From Oscillospiraceae bacterium (GTDB taxonomy: Bacteria > Bacillota > Clostridia > Oscillospirales > Oscillospiraceae): a DNA stretch of 6,273 nt. The position numbers were made by a program, and so were the translations under genes. The DNA lies in the NCBI GenBank assembly GCA_028708585.1, contig JAQVYO010000089.1:1-6273 (forward strand). Reading direction: 5' to 3'. Every line of letters begins with the position of its first letter. Position 1 is the first letter of the stretch. Under the pieces are notes generated by a model. The model saw nothing but the letters and a program-made list of their open reading frames with translations. It made no database searches and was not told the DNA's origin. Of this stretch, positions 1 through 4,547 are shown in pieces.

Positions 1-95
1 ACATTGAATCCGAAATTTATCTTGCCGGACCCGCCGTGGCGGCTGCTTCCGCTATTGCCGGCGCAATTGCGGATCCTGCCGACCTGCTTTTATAA
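1..95 (+). CDS. leuC: 3-isopropylmalate dehydratase large subunit, C-terminal end (partial)
   Basis: Only the last 30 codons are present, in the frame beginning at position 3 and ending at TAA 93-95. The tail reads IESEIYLAGPAVAAASAIAG and then AIADPADLL. A Y-L-A-G/S-P-A-x-x-A-A-S-A-I-x-G segment followed by I-x-D-P is the usual C-terminus of the shorter archaeal/clostridial LeuC (aconitase family). With LeuD it forms the [4Fe-4S] enzyme that isomerises 2-isopropylmalate to 3-isopropylmalate in leucine biosynthesis, in the cytoplasm. The iron-sulfur cysteines and the start lie upstream of the window and cannot be checked. The downstream leuD and leuB genes support the assignment strongly. A related homoaconitase-type enzyme is possible from the tail alone but unlikely in this context. 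Confidence 0.88.
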   Translation, partial: IESEIYLAGPAVAAASAIAGAIADPADLLL

Positions 96-319
96 GAAAA
101 GAAACCATTGCTTTTATGTACCGGTAAGATGTGAGGAAACAGCTGGCCTGACGGCGGTTTGAAGTTTTCCGGGCAGTGAAAACTGCCTGCCTGATTTATA
201 ATATATGTGATATGGCGCGCAGTATGCTTCTGTTTGAAAAGAGGAATGCTGCCGTCTGTTCTGATCCTGGCGCGCCGTCGGGCGGTCGGAAAGTTTTTGC
301 TTGTTTTTGGAGAAATACG

Positions 320-349
320 CCGGCAGGGAAGGGCCGCCGGTTCTTTTTT
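320..349 (+). terminator. Terminator-like hairpin inside the leuC-leuD gap
   Basis: CCGGC (320-324) pairs perfectly with GCCGG (336-340) around an 11-base loop and is followed directly by TTCTTTTTT (341-349). The stem is only five base pairs but all G-C. It would uncouple leuD-leuB from leuC or act as an attenuator. Strength is uncertain because of the short stem and wide loop. Confidence 0.45.
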
Positions 350-467
350 GATCAATTCTCCCCCAAAAGAGAACTTTGGTCCGCCCGAGCAAGAAAACGA
401 AAAAAAGGAGCGCGCTTGTATCTATGGGAAATAAATTGATGAGACAGGGTTATTCTGCCGATGAAAT

Positions 468-473
468 AGGAGG
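468..473 (+). promoter_or_regulatory. Ribosome binding site of leuD
   Basis: A perfect AGGAGG lies six bases before the ATG at 480 and fixes that start. Such a strong site suggests leuD is translated independently of leuC, which fits the long gap upstream. Confidence 0.85.
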
Positions 474-479
474 AACGGA

Positions 480-977
480 ATGAGTGTAACGGGAACCGCC
501 TTTCGATATGGCGATAATGTAGATACCGATGTCATTATTCCCGCCCGGTATCTCAACACGCCGGAACGCAGCGAACTTGCAAGACACTGTATGGAAGATC
601 TGGATAAAGACTTTGTAAAAAAAGTGCGGGAAAATGACTTGATTGTGGCCGGGAACAATTTTGGCTGCGGCTCTTCCCGGGAACATGCGCCCATTGCTAT
701 TTTGGCCAGCGGCATATCCTGTGTTATTGCCGCCAGCTTTGCCCGTATTTTTTATCGGAACGCCATCAATATCGGCCTTCCCATTATGGAATGCCCCGCA
801 GCGGCCGAGCGGATTTCCGCAGGAAATAGGGTAACGGTGGATTTTCAAACCGGAATGATTCAAAATGAGACTACGGGGGAGACCTTCCAAGCTGCGCCGT
901 TTCCCGATTTTGTAAATGAGATTATTTGTAGCGGCGGGCTGCTTCAATCTTTAAAAGACAGAGGAATTGCGAAATGA
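480..977 (+). CDS. leuD: 3-isopropylmalate dehydratase small subunit
   Basis: LeuD supplies the swivelling small domain of isopropylmalate isomerase, pairing with LeuC in the cytoplasm for the second step of the leucine branch. The 165-residue length fits the short archaeal/clostridial-type LeuD rather than the roughly 200-residue enterobacterial form. Visible motifs are DTDVIIPARYL (residues 15-25), the substrate-contacting loop GNNFGCGSSREHAP (58-71) with the Ser-Ser-Arg triad at 65-67, and FYRNAINIGLPI (91-102). The start at ATG 480 is set by AGGAGG at 468-473. The stop codon TGA 975-977 overlaps the leuB ATG in an ATGA arrangement, indicating translational coupling. Homoaconitase or dimethylmalate dehydratase small subunits share this fold, but the leuB neighbour makes LeuD by far the best reading. 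Confidence 0.95.
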   Translation: MSVTGTAFRYGDNVDTDVIIPARYLNTPERSELARHCMEDLDKDFVKKVRENDLIVAGNNFGCGSSREHAPIAILASGISCVIAASFARIFYRNAINIGLPIMECPAAAERISAGNRVTVDFQTGMIQNETTGETFQAAPFPDFVNEIICSGGLLQSLKDRGIAK

Positions 978-2053
978 ATTATAAAATTGCACTGATTCCA
1001 GGCGATGGAATCGGACCGGAAATTGTTTGCCAGGCCGTGAAGGTTTTAGACGCTGTTGGAGAGATCTTCGGACACAAGTTTGCGTATCAGAACCTTCCGC
1101 TGGGCGGCTGCGCTGTAGATCTTGTGGGAGAGCCATATCCGGAGGGTACCACAGAAGCCTGCAAAGCCTCCGACGCGGTGCTTCTGGGGGCGGTTGGAGG
1201 CCCCAAATGGGATGAACTTCCCGTTTCGCTTCGGCCGGAAAAGGCCCTTTTGAAGCTGCGCTCGGAGCTAGGGCTTTTCGCCAACCTGCGCCCTGCCGTC
1301 CTGCGCCCCGCCTTGGCCGCGGTTTCTCCGCTGAAATCTGAAATTACGGAAAATGGCATTGATCTTATGATTGTCCGGGAACTGACCGGCGGCGTCTATT
1401 TTGGCAAGCGGGAACGGTATCAGACCTCCGACAGGGGAGAAGAAGCATCCGACCTGATGGCATACAGCGAAATGGAAATTGAACGAATTGGTCGCAGAGC
1501 CTTTGAACTTGCCCGCATGCGAAGGAAAAAGCTTGCAAGCGTGGACAAGGCCAACGTTTTGGAAACCTCCCGGCTGTGGCGCAGCGTAATGCACCGTCTC
1601 AAGGAGGAATATCCCGATGTGGAATATTCCGATGTTCTGGTGGATAACTGCGCCATGCAGCTCATGCGCTCTCCCTTCAGCTTTGACGTTTTGGTGATGG
1701 AAAATATGTTCGGGGATATTCTGTCCGACGAGGCGGGAATGGCAACCGGATCCTTGGGCCTTTTGCCATCCGCTTCTATCGGTGCGGGCGGCCCCGGCGT
1801 GTATGAGCCGAGTCATGGCTCCGTTCCCCAGATGGCTGGTTTGGACGAGGCCAATCCGCTGGCAACCATTCTTTCCGCCGCTATGTTGCTACGCTATTCC
1901 CTGAGCCTCCCAGAAGAAGCGACTGCCGTAGAAACCGCTGTGGATGACGTTTTGAACGCAGGCTACCGCACACGGGATATGGCAGGAGGCGGCCCTTCGG
2001 TGGGAACCGAGCGTATGGGTCAGTTGGTGCGGGATGCCGTCAGAAAAAAATAA
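974..2053 (+). CDS. leuB: 3-isopropylmalate dehydrogenase
   Basis: LeuB oxidatively decarboxylates 3-isopropylmalate to the 2-keto precursor of leucine, normally with NAD+ and Mg2+/Mn2+. The 359 residues match the usual length. Visible motifs are GDGIGPEI (10-17), GAVGGPKWD (72-80), the substrate arginines R96, R106 and R135, RELTGGVYFG (135-144) with catalytic Y142, VDKANVLE (190-197) with catalytic K192, and metal-binding D224, D248 and D252. Residue roles follow from alignment by eye to the characterised Thermus enzyme. The start overlaps the leuD stop (ATGA), with GAGG at 961-964 as binding site. One oddity: the nucleotide-binding loop reads YEPSHGSVPQMAG (277-289), with Q286 where NAD-dependent members have aspartate in the S-A-P-D-I-A-G motif. 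Tartrate or isocitrate dehydrogenase relatives are less likely given the genes around it. Confidence 0.95.
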   Translation: MNYKIALIPGDGIGPEIVCQAVKVLDAVGEIFGHKFAYQNLPLGGCAVDLVGEPYPEGTTEACKASDAVLLGAVGGPKWDELPVSLRPEKALLKLRSELGLFANLRPAVLRPALAAVSPLKSEITENGIDLMIVRELTGGVYFGKRERYQTSDRGEEASDLMAYSEMEIERIGRRAFELARMRRKKLASVDKANVLETSRLWRSVMHRLKEEYPDVEYSDVLVDNCAMQLMRSPFSFDVLVMENMFGDILSDEAGMATGSLGLLPSASIGAGGPGVYEPSHGSVPQMAGLDEANPLATILSAAMLLRYSLSLPEEATAVETAVDDVLNAGYRTRDMAGGGPSVGTERMGQLVRDAVRKK

Positions 2054-2070
2054 AATGGGGAGTACTTAAA

Positions 2071-2090
2071 GCTTTGCTGGGGGGCAGAGC
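2071..2090 (+). other. Hairpin between leuB and coaX, no T-tract
   Basis: GCTTTGC (2071-2077) pairs with GCAGAGC (2084-2090), including one G-U pair, around the loop TGGGGG. No run of T follows, so it is not a convincing terminator. It may influence mRNA stability or processing between leuB and coaX, or mean nothing. Confidence 0.35.
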
Positions 2091-2142
2091 CGGGAATCCA
2101 ATGGATGGTCTGGCGGCAGTAAACTGAAAAGAGGCGCACGGT

Positions 2143-2931
2143 ATGATTTTAACCATTGATATTGGCAACACCAACACCAACCTGGGCGTTTTTGACCCCA
2201 AGGGTGCACTGGTATTCGTCTCTGCATTGGAGACGCATAGAAACAAGACAAGAGATCAATGCGCCATTGAGCTTTTGAGTATTCTTAGGCTTTATGGACA
2301 CGATGCGGGGGAAATTACCGGCGCGATTTTGTGCAGCGTGGTGCCTCCCGTCACCGCTGTTATGGCATCAGCCGTAGCCAAGATTACAGGCGCCGCCCCC
2401 ATTATTCTGGGCCCGGGCGTGAAAACTGGGCTGAATATTAAAACGGAGATACAGACGCAGCTGGGCGCGGATATGGTTGCCGCCGCAGTTGCCGCGCTGA
2501 AGAAATATACGGCTCCCATCATTTTAATCGGCATGGGCACCGCCACCACCATCTCGCTGATCAGCCGAAAGCACGCATTTGAGGGATGCGCCATTTTTCC
2601 CGGCGTGCGCATTGCGCTGGAGGCGCTTTCCCAGCGCTCTGCCCAGCTTCCCCATATTTCCATTGACAAGCCCGCTTCCGTAGTCGGGAAAAATACCATT
2701 GATTCTATGTGTGCGGGAGTTGTCTATGGCAATGCCGGCATGCTGGATAGTATGATTGAACGCATCGAGGCGGAAACGGAATCCGCCGCTACTGTGGTGG
2801 CCACTGGCGGAAATGCAAGGTTTATCCTGCGGTACTGCCATCGGTATATTCTTTACGACGCAAATATTACGTTAGAAGGTCTTTATCAAATCTATACAAA
2901 AAATGCGGATAAAAACTGTAAAAAATCATAA
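2143..2931 (+). CDS. coaX: Type III pantothenate kinase (CoaX family), catalytic aspartate replaced
   Basis: The family phosphorylates pantothenate with ATP, the first step of coenzyme A synthesis, as a dimer of the acetate/sugar kinase (ASKHA) fold in the cytoplasm. At 262 residues the length is typical. Motifs in order are the phosphate loop DIGNTNTNLGVF (6-17), GPGVKTGLNIK (90-100), GAD (108-110), GTATT (132-136), GCAIFPG (148-154), GVVYGNAGMLD (192-202) and VVATGGNARF (218-227). The start has GAGG at 2131-2134, eight bases upstream. Two departures from the family stand out. The motif usually read D-x-G-T-A-T-T is GMGTATT, so the proposed catalytic base is G130 (codon GGC). GAD-R is GAD-M. 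The frame is otherwise intact and well conserved, so this may be a kinase with altered activity, a pseudokinase or a regulator like the related Bordetella Baf. Probably cotranscribed with leuB, since no terminator lies between. Confidence 0.88.
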   Translation: MILTIDIGNTNTNLGVFDPKGALVFVSALETHRNKTRDQCAIELLSILRLYGHDAGEITGAILCSVVPPVTAVMASAVAKITGAAPIILGPGVKTGLNIKTEIQTQLGADMVAAAVAALKKYTAPIILIGMGTATTISLISRKHAFEGCAIFPGVRIALEALSQRSAQLPHISIDKPASVVGKNTIDSMCAGVVYGNAGMLDSMIERIEAETESAATVVATGGNARFILRYCHRYILYDANITLEGLYQIYTKNADKNCKKS

Positions 2932-2940
2932 TATCTATTT

Positions 2941-2965
2941 ATAGTGTTTCATGATACTATTTTTT
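2941..2965 (+). terminator. Intrinsic terminator after coaX
   Basis: ATAGTGTT (2941-2948) pairs with GATACTAT (2953-2960), with two G-U pairs, around the loop TCAT, and runs into a stretch of T ending at 2965. It begins ten bases after the coaX stop. The stem is AT-rich, so termination may be partial. Confidence 0.65.
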
Positions 2966-2984
2966 ATGTTTCCCGCATGCCGCT

Positions 2985-3005
2985 TCGCGCCGCTTGCGCG
3001 ATTTT
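2985..3005 (+). terminator. Second GC-rich hairpin with short T-run
   Basis: TCGCGC (2985-2990) pairs perfectly with GCGCGA (2996-3001) around CGCTT and is followed by TTTT. It could back up the weaker terminator 20 bases upstream. The T-run is short, so it may instead be the base of the leader of the next gene. Confidence 0.35.
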
Positions 3006-3140
3006 GACGAACCCGTGCGGACTGTCGAAAGAAAAGCGCAGTGCAGAAAAACGCCAGGATTTGGCCGGCGTATTGTAATGCAGGGCACGTTCACTGTGGG
3101 AGAATAAATGATTGCGCCGCATCGGTTATGAGCGGCAGCA

Positions 3141-3146
3141 GGAGGA
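3141..3146 (+). promoter_or_regulatory. Ribosome binding site deciding the panT-like start
   Basis: GGAGGA at 3141-3146 abuts an ATG at 3147 but stands seven bases from the in-frame ATG at 3153 when measured from GGAGG. Normal spacing favours 3153 as the start. Confidence 0.7.
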
Positions 3147-3152
3147 ATGAAA

Positions 3153-3770
3153 ATGTCTGAAAAACACATGAGAGATACTGGGTATATGGTCCGGCTGGCG
3201 GTTTTGATTGCCGTAATCTTGCTTCTTGAATTTACCGGACTTGGGTACATCAAGGTGAATATTTTGGAACTCACCATTCTTCAAATTCCGGTGTTGGTGG
3301 GGGCGATCGTCCTGGGTCCCGGAGCCGGAGCGATTTTGGGAGGCGTATTTGGCGCCACCAGTTTTTTTGAATGTTTGGGGAAAAGTGCCTTTGGCGTTGC
3401 GCTGTTTGCGATCAACCCATTTTATACGTTTTTTGTGTGCATGATCCCGCGTATTCTGATGGGTTGGCTCTGCGGGCTTATTTTCAGAGGCCTTTACCGA
3501 GTGGATAAGACCAGAATTCTATCCTATGGCATTGCTTCGCTGGCGGGCGCGGTTCTGAATACGGTTTTCTTTATGGCCTCACTGATGCTTTTGTTTGGAC
3601 GGTCTGACTTTATTCAGAGTTTGATGAAAGGCATGAGCGTTATTCCTTTTGTGCTGGGCATGGTTGGCGTTCAAGGGCTGGTGGAAGCGGTCGTTTGCTT
3701 TTTGGCGGGCACCGCAATTTCCAAAGCTCTGGCGGTTTATACAGGCCAATGGATGCCGAAAAAGATCTAA
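3153..3770 (+). CDS. panT: ECF transporter substrate-binding (S) component, probably for pantothenate
   Basis: S-components are small membrane proteins that capture a vitamin and dock onto a shared energising module (EcfT with ATPases EcfA and EcfA'), encoded elsewhere. The protein is 205 residues and very hydrophobic, with membrane-spanning stretches at about 12-30, 41-70, 83-113, 122-149 and 163-190, the longer ones possibly holding more than one helix. The first has small residues (RLAVLIAV) of the kind that contact EcfT. The segment TILQIPVLVGAIVLGPGAGA (41-60) and the following GGVFGATSF are typical of the ECF S-component family. No ATPase or EcfT gene is in the window, as expected for group II systems. 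Pantothenate as substrate is inferred from the preceding coaX and overall likeness to PanT; another vitamin is possible. A terminator after coaX suggests a separate transcript, though I find no clear promoter in the 221-base gap. Start 3153 is preferred over ATG 3147 by spacing. Confidence 0.8.
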   Translation: MSEKHMRDTGYMVRLAVLIAVILLLEFTGLGYIKVNILELTILQIPVLVGAIVLGPGAGAILGGVFGATSFFECLGKSAFGVALFAINPFYTFFVCMIPRILMGWLCGLIFRGLYRVDKTRILSYGIASLAGAVLNTVFFMASLMLLFGRSDFIQSLMKGMSVIPFVLGMVGVQGLVEAVVCFLAGTAISKALAVYTGQWMPKKI

Positions 3771-3920
3771 AGGGGTGATACTTGGCGCTTCCGAGTATTC
3801 CGGTTATGGGTTTTTGCGGGCCACGCTCTTGCCGGGCGCGGCCTCTTCTTGCATAGAAACCATCCGGAGGCCGCACCCGAAAATGACGTGAGTCTGCATT
3901 ATAAGAAAGCAAGGGGAGTT
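3771..3920 (+). other. Gap between panT-like and SLOG genes with a possible 24-codon ORF
   Basis: The 150 bases hold no recognised gene and no clear terminator. Just after the panT-like stop lies AAAGGGGTGAT, which matches much of the extended anti-16S sequence, correctly placed before a TTG at 3782 that opens 24 codons ending at TAG 3854-3856. The peptide would begin MALPSIPVMGFCG. It could be a tiny gene, a leader, or the eroded front of a lost gene. None can be shown from this sequence alone. Confidence 0.25.
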
Positions 3921-4388
3921 ATGAAGGAAAAAGCTTGTTGTTTTACCGGGCACAGAAAATTCACTCCCAATATTGATTGTGAGAAACGGCTGGAAGAATC
4001 CATTGTTGGGCTGATTGGGAACGGGGTATGTTATTTTGGATGCGGCGGCGCTTTGGGGTTCGACACCTTTGCGGCTGTAACCGTTTTAAGACTGCGGGAG
4101 GTTTACCCAACCGTGCGGCTCATTTTGGTTTTGCCTTGCCCGGAGCAGGCCAAATACTGGAACGCTTCTGACCTGGCTCTATATGAATCCATCAAAGCCC
4201 GGGCGGATAAAATTGTTTATGCTTCGGAACGGTATGACCGCTTTTGCATGCAAAAACGAAATTGCCTGCTGGTGGACGGCAGTTCTTACTGCATTTGTTA
4301 TTTAAATGATGCCAAAGGCGGGACGGCATCCACTGTCCGGTATGCCCGGCAAAAGGGCGTAGAGGTGATCAATCTCTCGGAGGAGTGA
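3921..4388 (+). CDS. SLOG-superfamily protein (DUF1273/YpsA-like)
   Basis: A 155-residue protein with the Rossmann-like SLOG fold. It opens with the characteristic CCFTGHR (6-12), then FGCGGALGFDTFAA (39-52), LPCPEQAKYW (71-80), and LVDGSSYCICY (117-127) followed by a G-G-T turn (133-135), the pattern of DUF1273/YpsA-like proteins. SLOG proteins are thought to bind nucleotides or nucleotide-derived ligands. The biochemical role of this small clostridial group is not established; Bacillus YpsA has been linked to cell division. The frame stays open upstream to ATG 3849, but AAGGGGAG just before ATG 3921 and the family N-terminus at the T-G-H-R strand favour 3921. No secretion signal or membrane segment is seen. 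It lies between a transporter and an aminotransferase, and neither suggests a function. Confidence 0.85.
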   Translation: MKEKACCFTGHRKFTPNIDCEKRLEESIVGLIGNGVCYFGCGGALGFDTFAAVTVLRLREVYPTVRLILVLPCPEQAKYWNASDLALYESIKARADKIVYASERYDRFCMQKRNCLLVDGSSYCICYLNDAKGGTASTVRYARQKGVEVINLSEE

Positions 4389-4476
4389 AGCTCATTGGGT
4401 GAAACAGGAGTTCGTTCTTAAGTTGCAACTTGGAAATCAGACAAATTCATATTCAGGAAATTTTTCAGGTACGCCC

Positions 4477-4505
4477 TTGCTTTTTTGCAGGATTGCTCAT
4501 ATAAT
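4477..4505 (+). promoter_or_regulatory. Sigma-A-type promoter of the aminotransferase gene
   Basis: TTGCTT (4477-4482) and a perfect TATAAT (4500-4505) are separated by exactly 17 bases. Transcription would start near 4512, leaving a leader of about 36 bases before the GTG start. The -35 box matches the consensus at three of six positions. Confidence 0.7.
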
Positions 4506-4547
4506 ATTGTAAATTATAAACTCCAAAAAGTATCAGGAGGAATTTCT

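Larger units (their letters stand above)
96..479 (+). other. Long leuC-leuD interval, possible regulatory leader
   Basis: These 384 bases separate two subunit genes that are usually adjacent or overlapping. I see no protein I recognise on either strand. The interval contains a GAAA-tetraloop hairpin (170-189), a TATAAT box (197-202) without a convincing -35, a terminator-like hairpin with a T-rich tail (320-349), a small hairpin CCAAA/TTTGG (363-367 with 375-379), and an 8-base complementary pair (278-285 with 381-388) that would enclose the latter two. I looked for the T-box consensus AGGGTGGNACCGCG and did not find it. The structures suggest a transcribed leader or attenuator controlling leuD-leuB, but an inert or decayed spacer cannot be excluded. 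Confidence 0.4.

Noticed and set aside
114..392. Minus-strand frames over the leuC-leuD gap
   Set aside because: No ribosome binding site or recognisable protein; they run against the operon and one also overlaps the leuC tail.
176..439. An 87-codon plus-strand frame in the leuC-leuD gap
   Set aside because: It opens with GTG inside a hairpin stem, has no ribosome binding site, is rich in Arg and Cys without domain pattern, and resembles no family I know.
96..479. T-box leader for leucine control
   Set aside because: The conserved antiterminator sequence AGGGTGGNACCGCG is absent, and T-boxes usually sit at the front of the operon rather than inside it.
2292..2841. Long minus-strand frames opposite coaX, leuB and the aminotransferase
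   Set aside because: They are shadows of well-supported plus-strand genes, with no binding sites or family resemblance.
3147..3152. ATG 3147 as start of the panT-like gene
   Set aside because: It directly abuts the GGAGGA site, leaving too little spacing; ATG 3153 fits better. The two-residue difference has no effect on the assignment.
3849..3920. N-terminal extension of the SLOG protein from ATG 3849
   Set aside because: No binding site before 3849; AAGGGGAG precedes ATG 3921 and the family starts right at the T-G-H-R strand.
4485..4547. N-terminal extension of the aminotransferase from TTG 4485
   Set aside because: The extension includes the TATAAT box and has no binding site, while GTG 4548 has AGGAGG at ideal spacing and gives the normal family length.
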